From positions 1 through 64,000 of the forward strand of contig SLNJ01000019.1 in assembly GCA_007133065.1 (NCBI GenBank): a stretch of 64,000 nucleotides of DNA, in the 5' to 3' direction. The stretch is from Opitutales bacterium (GTDB taxonomy: Bacteria; Verrucomicrobiota; Verrucomicrobiia; Opitutales; Oceanipulchritudinaceae). The position numbers were made by a program, and so were the translations under genes. Each line of letters opens with the position of its first letter. Position 1 is the first letter of the stretch. Positions 52,657 to 61,277 of the stretch are shown here, one piece after another. The notes below the pieces were generated by a model that saw nothing but the letters and a program-made list of their open reading frames with translations, made no database searches and was not told the DNA's origin.

Positions 52657-53508
52657 TCAGCCGGAAGATGAGGGTCGTACGGCTGCGAGCAGCTCCATCG
52701 CCATACGGCCGTAGCGCAGGTATGACTGGTACATCTCCTCCGGGGAGGCCTTGGCACCCCCGTCGTGTACGATGTTGGCGATGTGCGGCTCGATGGAGAA
52801 CACCCCATTGTAGCCGGTCTTGAGCAGATCGCCAACGACCTCCGGCACGATGGCGTCACCTTCTCCCGGGAAGGCGTATCCACCATTGCGGAGCGAGTCC
52901 TTGATGTGGACGTAGCGAATCTGGTCCTTGATCTCCTGGTAGAAACTCCAGGTGCTCTGGCCGTATGAGAGGGTGTTCCCGATGTCGAAGAGAACGACCA
53001 GGTTCGGGCTGTCCACGGCCTCGAGGAGATCGCGCATATGCCGGGCGCTCTGGCCTGCCCATCCGGTGCAGTTTTCGTGGGCGAGCAAGACGCCGCCATC
53101 CTCCGCGATGGACGCCAGTTCCCGGTATCGCCGAAAGACCTCGTTGCGCCAGTCGGAATCGTCCACGCCTGTGCCGACCCAGCTCATGGTTCGGATGAAT
53201 TTCGTCCCGAAGCGTTGCATTCGGGGGATGGCGGTGCGAAGCTCCGTGACGTCGCGCGAGAAGTCATCGCCGATTTTGCGGCTCCAGTTCCCGATGGCCG
53301 AGGCGAACCCGGTAACCGTTAATCCTGCCTCTTCGATGCGTGCGGCTGCGGCATCGAACTGATCCTGGGCGAGGTCGCCGGCGGCGTTGCGTCCGTTGAT
53401 GAGTCGAAGTTCGATGGCGTTCCATCCGAGGTCGCGATGGGCTGCGATCTGACTGTCAATATCGGCGCCCGCTTCGTCGGCGATTCCGGTAAGAATGTTT
53501 TGAGTCAT
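52657..53508 (-). CDS. sugar phosphate isomerase/epimerase (xylose isomerase-like TIM barrel)
   Basis: About 283 residues from ATG 53508 (MTQNILTGIADEAGADI); the frame is open to 53532. Metal-site residues of the AP-endonuclease-2 superfamily are seen in AIELR, LLAHENCTGWAG, VLFDIGNT, YVHIKDS and FSIEPHIA. The enzyme probably isomerises a keto sugar or inositol derivative. It sits between cluster B and the TonB receptor, both on the same strand, with 66 bases between it and the receptor stop, so it may be read from the receptor promoter. Confidence 0.87.
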   Translation of the reverse strand: MTQNILTGIADEAGADIDSQIAAHRDLGWNAIELRLINGRNAAGDLAQDQFDAAAARIEEAGLTVTGFASAIGNWSRKIGDDFSRDVTELRTAIPRMQRFGTKFIRTMSWVGTGVDDSDWRNEVFRRYRELASIAEDGGVLLAHENCTGWAGQSARHMRDLLEAVDSPNLVVLFDIGNTLSYGQSTWSFYQEIKDQIRYVHIKDSLRNGGYAFPGEGDAIVPEVVGDLLKTGYNGVFSIEPHIANIVHDGGAKASPEEMYQSYLRYGRMAMELLAAVRPSSSG

Positions 53509-53574
53509 AGGTCGGTTTATTCCATGGATCATGCGTGTGCCAATGAATTAAAGTCAGCGGATATTCGCGTTTGG

Positions 53575-56500
53575 CTAAAAATCGACACTGAACGTGAACC
53601 GATAGGTGCGGGGGGCGTGGAGGATACGGGTTCGCCGGTGTACCGGGTCGCCGAACTCGTCAACAAACTCGGCCGTGGCAAGCGACGTTGTGTGGTTGGT
53701 CAGGTTGTAGACATTGAAAGCCGTCCGCCAGTGGATTCTGTCACCCCAGGTCGAGCGATACGAGATCATTGCATCCCAGACGTAGCGTTCGGGAACGTCC
53801 GGAGTCGGGAAGCGATTCTCTTCGAGGTTCTGTCCGCCGATGGTAATCGTGGTGGTCACGGGACCGTTGTAGCGCACCCCACCGCCGATCTCGAGCCCTT
53901 CCAGGACGTTATCCCGAAACGCGTACTTGTTCCAGAGTCGCAGGGAGTAGCGGGGAACGAACGAGAGGTCGAGTCCTTCTATCGCCCCCTGTTTGAGCGA
54001 CTCGGGATCGGTGGGGTCGGCGAAGTTCTCCGGTCCGAGATAGTAAACCCACCGGTCGTACTCCGTCGTCCAACGCCCTTCGTGGGGGCCGTCGGGGACC
54101 GGGTTGTCGAATTCATCCAGGCGGTAGCCGGGGGCGAGCGTAAACCCGGATCCGACGACTTGGCGTTTCTGCCGGGAGAAGCTGAGCACAATATGGTAAT
54201 TGTTCTCGGGCAGCAGCCGGAAGAGAAATTGCCCGTCGACGCCGCGTCCCTTTTCCTCGTAGAGGACGTTGGCGCCGCGCTGGGTGCTCCCGTGGTGGTT
54301 CCCCTGGTTGCCGACCTGGCCGATGCCGCCGATCGGAAGCCCCGGGGCGGTTTCGTCGCGCACGGCGATATCCATTGCGAGTTTCACGGGATTGGCGGCA
54401 ACGATATCGACGCCCGGTTCGTCCGGGCCGACCAGTTTGCCTTCGTACCCGACCCGGACGATCTGTCCGGGTGTGATCAAGGGTGCATCCGCGCCGCGCA
54501 TATCATCGGGGTGGGGGTATAAATTCCATGGGTCGAGTTCGCCGCTGAGAAATTGCTCGTGCAGCTCGTGGGTCCCGAAGTAGTCGATCCGTCCTACGCC
54601 CTCGAAGAGTTCCGGATCGTCGGGATTGCGGAAGCCCCCTCCGACAAACCCGATGGATGTCGGACCCTCCCAGTCGGACTGCCGGACCGCGCCGTACGGC
54701 TCAAAGGTCGCCCCGCGCAGGATGGTTCGCCGCTCTGCCGGGGTCATCTCTTCCGGGATCAATCCCCACTGACGAAAGGATTCGAGGAGATAGCGAGCCT
54801 GGACGGAGTACACCATCGGCACGTGTCCTTCGCGCACCGCGATCGGGTTGAATGATTCGATGCGGGCGATCTCTTCGAGTTCGCTGTGCCACTGGCTGGG
54901 GACCGGCGCGTTACTCCAGAACCAGACGGCGTTCTCGCGTTCGATTTGATACGCGGAGACCGTTCCCGAGATTCGACCGTCGAAGAGGTCGAACTTCAGG
55001 CCGACCTCATTGTTCACGGTTTGCTCTGCTTCGATCGCCCGGTTCGCGCCGTCGACCTGACCGGTGTTGGGGAAGACGCCCTCCGAGTACAGGTAGTAAC
55101 CGGACCATGTATCCGAGAAGCGATAGCTAAGCCCGAAGGTCTTCGAGGTGAACTGTTCCGGCCGGTCGAATCCGTACGAGATCGTTCCGTCGGGCCGTTC
55201 CTCTCGCAGTTCGGCGAAGTCCTGTGCGACACGCTCGTTCAGCGAATCGGGTAGGTCGTCGCGCCACTCGTAGGGTTGATCGCCCCAGCCGAGCAGAATC
55301 GGGGTGCGCCGGTGATCGCCGGTCCCCTGCCAGAGGTCCGTCTCGCGGTTGCGGTCGAGCACGCGCAGTTGCTGGCGGTTTTGAACTTGGTAAAGATCCC
55401 GGCGAATTCCCATGACCGATGTGAGCCGGTCGTCAAACATCTGCCCCTGGTACACCCCGTAGTAGCCGCGGTAACTCAGGTCGGCGCGCCGCCAGCCGCT
55501 GTTCGCGATGGCCGCGCCGGCGCTCACCCCGGCGGGTCGCCCGATACTGCCTGGAATCCCGAGGGTCTGTCCCTCATACCGGAGGATGCGGTAGTCGAAG
55601 ATACTGCGGAAGTGGAGGGGATCGTTTGCCTGGTTGCCTTCCTCGAAACGGTTCTCTTGGTCGTCAAACGGGCCAAGGTCGTAGACGTAGTTGAGGTTCG
55701 GGATGCCGCCTTGGACGAAGTTCACCTGGTCGCGAATGTCGGAGACTCCTGCGACGAGAACGTGTTTTGCGGTGTGGTCACCGAGCCAATCGGTCTCAGC
55801 GCTGTAGGCTACGCGTCCGCGCAGCTGCAGGCTTGTGGCCTTGGTTGGGCGTTCAAACCAAGCGTAGTAGGCGAACTTGCGGTCGTCGACCAGTGAGCTC
55901 GGGCGGAGTCGATCCGGGTTCTGCCCGATAAACAGTTCGCCGACGCCGTACCCGAAAGGATCCTCCATTTCCATCGTATCCCAGTTCCATGCCGACTCGG
56001 GATTATAAGCCCACCCCGTCGTCAGGGCGTTCCATGCCGGCCGTACGGAATTCCGGGTATCGTTGAATACGCCCATGGTGATATTGCGCTCGAGGATGTC
56101 GTTTGAAGTGTAGTAGGCGCCGACCTCGACATTGAGGTTCTCAAAAGGGTTGAGATAGGCGAGCGCGAGGAAGTTGTGCTCCTCCTCCTCCCGCCGCACA
56201 TCCGGTCCCGAGATGCGAAACGCGCGTCCAAGGTCGGGAAAATGGTAATCCTGGTCTGGCTTGCGGACCAGCTTGTTCATCCCAAATACATCATCGTAGG
56301 CGGTTCCATCCTCGAGCGAGAAGCCGACACCCTGGAGTGCGGGATGGTCGAGCACATCCTCGTCAAAGAAATCGCGGCCGAAGCTGTAGAATTCGTCATA
56401 CCGGTTCCGGAAGTTGCTGTCGTCGCCGCCGGAATCCTGGAAGAATCTCGGACCACCGCCGTGGCTGGTACTCTTGGAATACTGTCCTTCGAGGAAGATT

Positions 56501-57342
56501 CTGAGGTTTCGTGTGATGAACCAGTCGAGTTGCCCGGCGTAGTAGTTCTGCTTCGCATCGCGGAAGTCTTCCCAGTGGCCGCGTTCTGTATAAGTGCCGA
56601 GCACGCGGTAGTTGAGGGTCCCGGGCAGCAGCGGTCCGGAGTGGTCGAGGGTGAAGCGACGCAGTTTGTGGCTGCCCAGGGTGACGGAGGAGCGGGTCCT
56701 CGGTTCACTGGTGGGGCGGCGGGGAATGATGTTTACGATCCCGGAGAGGACGTTGATTCCGTAGAGGAGCGACTGGGGTCCGCGCACCACCTCCTGGCGT
56801 TGCGTGTTCGCGGAATCGGTGGTGCCGCCCAGGACGATCCCGTACGGCGGAACGATATTGCCGATGCGAAACCCCATCCGCTGCTGGTTCGGGACCGAGT
56901 AACCCCGGATCGAGATCGCGTTGGCGAACGGGTTGGCGATGTCGATCGCACCCGATGGCGACCGGTCGCCGAATTCTCCGAAAGTCCCGGAGCGCATGGC
57001 TTGCGTCGCACCTGAGCGGTCCTCGAAGGTTTCGAAAAAAATTCCGGCGGAGTAGGCCACCGCCTCACGGAAGTCGAGCGCCTGCTGGTCCTCGATGAAC
57101 TCCTGGGTGATCACCTCGAGGCCCATTGGAAGGTCGCGGATCAGGGTGTCGAGCGCGGTCCCGGAGGTTGTGGTGGTCGCCTGATACCCCCGATCGTCTT
57201 CGACCCGCACTTCAAACGGGCTCAGCTCGTAGACCGGATCCGCCTCGTCGGCTGTGAGCGGCAGGTGTGCGGCGAATGCGAACACGCCGGCAAGGAGGTA
57301 CGGGTTTGAAGCGGAGAACCTGAGGTAACGGATCTGTTTCAT
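53575..57342 (-). CDS. TonB-dependent outer-membrane receptor
   Basis: 1255 residues, long for the family. Signal peptide LLAGVFAFAAHLPLTA is followed by mature VYELSPFEVRVEDDRGYQAT, the N-terminal signature of Opitutaceae receptors. The plug domain is at about 50-190 (LPMGLEVITQEFIEDQ; NAISIRGYSVPNQQRMGFR), then the beta-barrel, ending in the aromatic C-terminal strand YRFTFSVDF. It imports a large ligand such as an oligosaccharide or siderophore; neighbours (sugar isomerase, nucleoside hydrolase, sulfatase) suggest a carbohydrate or nucleoside conjugate. No FecI/FecR pair is nearby. Divergent from the nucleoside hydrolase gene across a 164-base intergenic region. Confidence 0.93.
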   Translation of the reverse strand: MKQIRYLRFSASNPYLLAGVFAFAAHLPLTADEADPVYELSPFEVRVEDDRGYQATTTTSGTALDTLIRDLPMGLEVITQEFIEDQQALDFREAVAYSAGIFFETFEDRSGATQAMRSGTFGEFGDRSPSGAIDIANPFANAISIRGYSVPNQQRMGFRIGNIVPPYGIVLGGTTDSANTQRQEVVRGPQSLLYGINVLSGIVNIIPRRPTSEPRTRSSVTLGSHKLRRFTLDHSGPLLPGTLNYRVLGTYTERGHWEDFRDAKQNYYAGQLDWFITRNLRIFLEGQYSKSTSHGGGPRFFQDSGGDDSNFRNRYDEFYSFGRDFFDEDVLDHPALQGVGFSLEDGTAYDDVFGMNKLVRKPDQDYHFPDLGRAFRISGPDVRREEEEHNFLALAYLNPFENLNVEVGAYYTSNDILERNITMGVFNDTRNSVRPAWNALTTGWAYNPESAWNWDTMEMEDPFGYGVGELFIGQNPDRLRPSSLVDDRKFAYYAWFERPTKATSLQLRGRVAYSAETDWLGDHTAKHVLVAGVSDIRDQVNFVQGGIPNLNYVYDLGPFDDQENRFEEGNQANDPLHFRSIFDYRILRYEGQTLGIPGSIGRPAGVSAGAAIANSGWRRADLSYRGYYGVYQGQMFDDRLTSVMGIRRDLYQVQNRQQLRVLDRNRETDLWQGTGDHRRTPILLGWGDQPYEWRDDLPDSLNERVAQDFAELREERPDGTISYGFDRPEQFTSKTFGLSYRFSDTWSGYYLYSEGVFPNTGQVDGANRAIEAEQTVNNEVGLKFDLFDGRISGTVSAYQIERENAVWFWSNAPVPSQWHSELEEIARIESFNPIAVREGHVPMVYSVQARYLLESFRQWGLIPEEMTPAERRTILRGATFEPYGAVRQSDWEGPTSIGFVGGGFRNPDDPELFEGVGRIDYFGTHELHEQFLSGELDPWNLYPHPDDMRGADAPLITPGQIVRVGYEGKLVGPDEPGVDIVAANPVKLAMDIAVRDETAPGLPIGGIGQVGNQGNHHGSTQRGANVLYEEKGRGVDGQFLFRLLPENNYHIVLSFSRQKRQVVGSGFTLAPGYRLDEFDNPVPDGPHEGRWTTEYDRWVYYLGPENFADPTDPESLKQGAIEGLDLSFVPRYSLRLWNKYAFRDNVLEGLEIGGGVRYNGPVTTTITIGGQNLEENRFPTPDVPERYVWDAMISYRSTWGDRIHWRTAFNVYNLTNHTTSLATAEFVDEFGDPVHRRTRILHAPRTYRFTFSVDF

Positions 57343-57506
57343 GGCACTGGAGTCGTGTTACTCTTGGATAAGCTGGCTGCACCAGAGGCATCCCTCGGGA
57401 AAAAGGCGACCCTGGCTCGGATTTATTCATACGCCAAGCAATTTCGTTTTGGGTTGTTCTCTCAGGATCACCGGCTACGTTCCCCTTAACCTTCTGTTGC
57501 TTTGAG

Positions 57507-58433
57507 ATGAATACACAAAACAAACCGATCCCTGTAATCCTGGACACCGATATCGGAGGCGATATCGACGACACCTGGGCGCTCGTCATGATGCTCAAGT
57601 GCCCGGAACTCGATGTTAAACTGGTCGTCTCCGACACCGGCGACACCGACTACCGCGCTCGCTTGCTCGCGAAGTTGCTCGAAGTGGCGGGCCGGACCGA
57701 CATCCCCGTCGGAGTCGGAAAGCCGTTCGGGCCTCAGAAGAAATATCAACAGTCCGACTGGCTGGGCGATTACCAGCTCGCAGACTACCGCGGGACGGTG
57801 TGTGAAGACGGGGTCGACGCGATCATCCGCACGATCATGGATTCCCCCGAACCGGTCACCCTGCTGTGCATCGGCCCGGTCCCGAATATCGGTGAGGCGT
57901 TGCGCCGCGAGCCCGGTATCGCTCGCAAGGCACGGTTTGTTGGAATGCACGGTTCCGTGCGCCGCGGGTACGGCAACTCCGAGGAGATCAGCAGGGAGTG
58001 TAATGTTGTCAACCATACGCCGGACTGTCAGCATGCCTTTACGGCCGAGTGGGATATGACGATCACGCCGCTCGATACGTGCGGGCTGGTCACCCTGGAC
58101 GGCGAACGCTACCAGGCGATCCGCCGCTCGGAAGACCCGTTGCTGCAGGCGTTGATGGGCAACTACCGCGCGTGGTTACAGCATTACTCCCGGTTGGAAA
58201 CCCTCGATCGCAAGAGTTCCGTCCTCTTCGACACGGTGGCGGTCCACCTCGCATACTCCCAGGATTACCTGAAGATGGAGGAACTCGGCATCCGCGTCAC
58301 GGACGACGGGTATACCGTCATCGATGATACCGCCAAGTCGGTCCGCGTCGCAACCGAGTGGACCGACTTGGAGGCCTTCAAGGACGAGCTGGTGCGGCGT
58401 CTGATCGCGCCGACGGTACAGAAGCCGAACTGA
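57507..58433 (+). CDS. inosine/uridine-preferring nucleoside hydrolase family protein
   Basis: 308 residues. The calcium-binding N-terminal motif is present as ILDTDIGGDIDDTWALVMM (DTDxGxDxDD). VTLLCIGPVPNIGEAL and LFDTVAVHLAY correspond to the conserved inner strand and the distal Asp. It would cleave N-ribosyl bonds of nucleosides or analogues. No signal peptide, so cytoplasmic. A six-base gap separates it from a phosphatase remnant; the sulfatase gene follows in the same direction. Confidence 0.88.
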   Translation: MNTQNKPIPVILDTDIGGDIDDTWALVMMLKCPELDVKLVVSDTGDTDYRARLLAKLLEVAGRTDIPVGVGKPFGPQKKYQQSDWLGDYQLADYRGTVCEDGVDAIIRTIMDSPEPVTLLCIGPVPNIGEALRREPGIARKARFVGMHGSVRRGYGNSEEISRECNVVNHTPDCQHAFTAEWDMTITPLDTCGLVTLDGERYQAIRRSEDPLLQALMGNYRAWLQHYSRLETLDRKSSVLFDTVAVHLAYSQDYLKMEELGIRVTDDGYTVIDDTAKSVRVATEWTDLEAFKDELVRRLIAPTVQKPN

Positions 58434-58438
58434 TCGCC

Positions 58439-58573
58439 ATGCGGCTCTACATCATCCGGCACGCCGATCCGAATTACGTAAACGACATCGGGCTCGGAGA
58501 TCTCGCGCATTTGCAGGGCACCCCGATCGGCGAGGCGCGCGTGCCGGTCGGGATCAAGGCGAACTACGAGTGA
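58439..58573 (+). pseudogene. N-terminal remnant of a histidine phosphatase
   Basis: 44 residues. MRLYIIRHADPNYVND is a clear phosphoglycerate-mutase-type RHG-like start (RHA). After that the sequence switches to GLGDLAHLQGTPIGEARVPV, which does not fit the family, and stops. It looks like a phosphatase head joined to the tail of another gene. It lies between the nucleoside hydrolase and sulfatase genes and ends 13 bases before the latter. Confidence 0.5.
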
Positions 58574-58586
58574 GGGAATCGACACC

Positions 58587-60005
58587 GTGAAGCGACCCAA
58601 CATCCTCTTCATTCTCATCGATGATCTCGGTTGGCGGGATCTCGGCTGCTATGGCAGCTCCTTTTACGAGACCCCGCACCTCGATCGGCTCGCCGCCCGC
58701 GGAATCCGGTTCACCGATGCCTACGCCTCGTCGCCCGTCTGTTCCCCGACCCGCGCCTCCATCCTGAGCGGGAAGGCGCCCGCGCGTGTCGGGGTCACCC
58801 AGTGGATCGGCGGCCACGCCGTCGGGCGTCTCTGCGACGTTCCCTACTTTCACGCCCTCCCGCTGAGCGAGCACTCGATTGCGGCCGCGTTGCGGGCGGG
58901 CGGCTACCAGACCTGGCATATCGGCAAGTGGCACCTCGGCGGCGCGCTCACCGCTCCCGAGAAACACGGATTCGAGGTCAACGTCGGCGGGTGCGGTCTC
59001 GGGCATCCCCCCTCCCACTTCAGTCCGTACGGGATCCCCGGATTGACCGATGGGCCGGAGGGCGAGTACCTGACGGACCGGCTCACCGACGAGGCGATCG
59101 CCCGGATTCGGGCGCGCGGCGACCAGCCGTTCTTTCTCCACCTCTCGCACTACGCGGTGCACACACCGATCCAGGCGCCGGACTCGCTCGCGCGGAGATA
59201 CCGGGATAAAGCCCGGGAAATGGGTCTGGAGGAGGGCGCTGCGGTCGTGGCGGGCGAGTGTTTCCCCTGTGCGCACAAGCAGAAGGAGCGCGTGCAGCGC
59301 CGCCTGTTTCAATCGGATGCGACCTATGCGGCGATGGTCGAGCGCGTCGACGCCGGCATCGGACGCCTCCTGGACTGCCTGGAGACTGAGGGGATCGCCG
59401 GGGAGACGCTCGTCATCTTCACATCGGACAACGGTGGCCTGGCGACCGCGGAGGGTTCGCCGACCTGCAATCTCCCGCTCTCTGAAGGCAAGGGGTGGAT
59501 GTACGAGGGGGGCACGCGGGTGTGCCAGCTGGCATGCTGGCCCGGTGTGACGGCGCCCGGAGCCATTTGTTCGGCGCCGGTTGCAAGCAGCGACTTCTAT
59601 CCGACGTTCCTCGAAGCCGCCGGCCTGCCACTCAATCCCGAACAACACCGGGACGGGGTCAGTCTGATGCCCGTCCTGCGGGGCGAGTCCGGGTTCGACC
59701 GCGGCGCGCTCTTTTGGCACTACCCCCACTACTCGAACCAGGGCGGTACACCTGCCTGTTCGATCCGGGAGAGCGACTGGAAGCTCATTGAATTCTTTGA
59801 AGACGGAGCGCTCGAACTCTTCAATCTGCGGGAGGATATTGGAGAAACCCGCAATCGCGCCATCGCCGAACCGCAACGAACCCGCGCGATGCGGGAGCGA
59901 CTCGCCACCTGGCGGGCGGAGGTCGAGGCGCTGATTCCGAAGCCGAATCCAAATGCACCCCCGCCGGAGCCGCTCCCCGCCGGGGTCGATCCCGCCACCG
60001 TCTGA
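58587..60005 (+). CDS. sulfatase (family S1, formylglycine-dependent)
   Basis: 472 residues. MKRPNILFILIDDLGWRDLG supplies the metal-binding Asp pair, and C52-S-P-T-R is the formylglycine site. WHIGKWHLGG and FTSDNGGLAT are standard active-site blocks of arylsulfatase-A-type enzymes. There is no signal peptide, so it may act on imported substrate. Different subgroup from the sulfatase at 31414. Its 3' end abuts an antisense AraC-regulator fragment. Confidence 0.9.
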   Translation: MKRPNILFILIDDLGWRDLGCYGSSFYETPHLDRLAARGIRFTDAYASSPVCSPTRASILSGKAPARVGVTQWIGGHAVGRLCDVPYFHALPLSEHSIAAALRAGGYQTWHIGKWHLGGALTAPEKHGFEVNVGGCGLGHPPSHFSPYGIPGLTDGPEGEYLTDRLTDEAIARIRARGDQPFFLHLSHYAVHTPIQAPDSLARRYRDKAREMGLEEGAAVVAGECFPCAHKQKERVQRRLFQSDATYAAMVERVDAGIGRLLDCLETEGIAGETLVIFTSDNGGLATAEGSPTCNLPLSEGKGWMYEGGTRVCQLACWPGVTAPGAICSAPVASSDFYPTFLEAAGLPLNPEQHRDGVSLMPVLRGESGFDRGALFWHYPHYSNQGGTPACSIRESDWKLIEFFEDGALELFNLREDIGETRNRAIAEPQRTRAMRERLATWRAEVEALIPKPNPNAPPPEPLPAGVDPATV

Positions 60006-60007
60006 CC

Positions 60008-60244
60008 GGCGGCGTGCCGCTCGGGCACACGCAGGATGCGGTCGTCTACCGCGATGGTCACCGATCCGTACAACAGGCAGACCAGTTGGAGATAATGCTG
60101 GCGGCGGGAGCCGGGTCTCCGGCCGGCGGGGTACGCCGCTCCTCCGAAGAAGACTCCCTGCGAGGCTGCGATTCGGTACCTTTCGGATAGGGTTTGACGC
60201 GTTTCAGGGATTGATGATAGCTTATGAGGTAAATAATATTCCAT
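60008..60244 (-). pseudogene. N-terminal fragment of an AraC-type regulator
   Basis: Reading leftward from ATG 60244, about 80 residues (SERYRIAASQGVFFGG, QHYLQLVCLLYGSVTI, VDDRILRVP) match the cupin-like sensory domain of AraC-family regulators common in Opitutia. The frame then runs antisense into the sulfatase 3' end, and the DNA-binding helix-turn-helix domain is absent. The start lies next to the divergently oriented dioxygenase gene, so this was probably its regulator. Confidence 0.55.
60211..60239 (+). promoter_or_regulatory. strong sigma-70-type promoter, apparently leaderless
   Basis: TTGATG (60211-60216) and TAATAT (60234-60239) are spaced by exactly 17 bases. The -10 ends only six bases before ATG 60246, so the transcript would start at or next to the start codon. 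Confidence 0.5.
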
Positions 60245-60245
60245 T

Positions 60246-61277
60246 ATGCAATCCTCAACCGCCCATCCGACCGTCCCTCACGAATCCCTCCTGCCATTTG
60301 CTTCGTGGCCCCGGGAGGGGCTCCCTCAGGGATACTTCTCAGACTCCAAAGATCCAGCCATACCCGAATACTACGCCGAGCAGGGGTACTGTGTGCTCGC
60401 GGACGCCTTCTCCGCTGAGGAGCTCGATGCCCTGCGGGCGGAGACGCTCCGTCTGGCGCGCAACGTGGACGGTCAGGTGAAGGGAATCGATCCCGCGCCG
60501 GGAGCGATGGATGACTGGGAGGCGCAACGGCGGGTGCTGTGTATTCACTTCCCGCACAAGATCTCCGATGTCATGCTCGAGGGGATGAAGGCGCCGCCGG
60601 TGGCGGAGGTGCTCGCCCGGATTATCTCTCCGGATGTGAAGGCGATGCAATCGATGCTCTTTCTGAAGGCGAGCGGGAAACCGGGTCAGGCGTGGCACCA
60701 GGACGAGGGGTTCATTCCGACGCGCGATCGTTCGCTCTGCGGGGGGTGGATCGCCCTCGACGATGCCACGGTGGAGAACGGATGCCTGTGGGTCATCCCC
60801 GGATCCCACAAGCCCGGAATTCTATGGCCGCGGGAGTTTCACTACGATCGGCGCTTCGATTGTACCCATGAAACGCGGGGGTATTCTTGGACGGACGCCG
60901 ATTCGATACCGGTCGAGGTCAAGGCGGGTTCGGTGGTTTTCTTCAACGGGTATTTGCTGCATCGATCGCTTCCCAACCGCAGCGAGCGCGGTTTCCGACG
61001 GTCGTTGGTGAACCACTACATGAGCGCCTCTTCGCTGCTTCCGTGGCGGCTGAAGGAGGAGTCAAACGCCGTCGCTATGGCGGACTATCGGGACATTGTC
61101 ATGGTTGCGGGGGAAGATCCGTACGATTGGAAGGGGTACGAGGACATCGCCCACAGTTTCATTCGTCCCGACGGCGAAGGCGGGTGCGTGGAGTGGAAGA
61201 ATATCAAGGCGGATGAGGGACAGGAACCGGCGGGTTCCGGTTTGTCCGTGGCCCCGGACCGCGGACAGATGGCTTAG
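60246..61277 (+). CDS. phytanoyl-CoA dioxygenase family protein (Fe(II)/2-oxoglutarate)
   Basis: 343 residues. The HxD iron ligands are in WHQDEGFIP, the distal His in YLLHRSLPN, and the 2-oxoglutarate Arg in SERGFRRSL. GGWIALDDATVENGCLWVIP and PGSHKPG are typical of the PhyH family. Cytoplasmic hydroxylase of a small molecule; specific substrate unknown. Promoter elements indicate leaderless initiation at ATG 60246. Its stop overlaps by four bases, tail to tail, with the symporter gene on the other strand. Confidence 0.9.
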   Translation: MQSSTAHPTVPHESLLPFASWPREGLPQGYFSDSKDPAIPEYYAEQGYCVLADAFSAEELDALRAETLRLARNVDGQVKGIDPAPGAMDDWEAQRRVLCIHFPHKISDVMLEGMKAPPVAEVLARIISPDVKAMQSMLFLKASGKPGQAWHQDEGFIPTRDRSLCGGWIALDDATVENGCLWVIPGSHKPGILWPREFHYDRRFDCTHETRGYSWTDADSIPVEVKAGSVVFFNGYLLHRSLPNRSERGFRRSLVNHYMSASSLLPWRLKEESNAVAMADYRDIVMVAGEDPYDWKGYEDIAHSFIRPDGEGGCVEWKNIKADEGQEPAGSGLSVAPDRGQMA

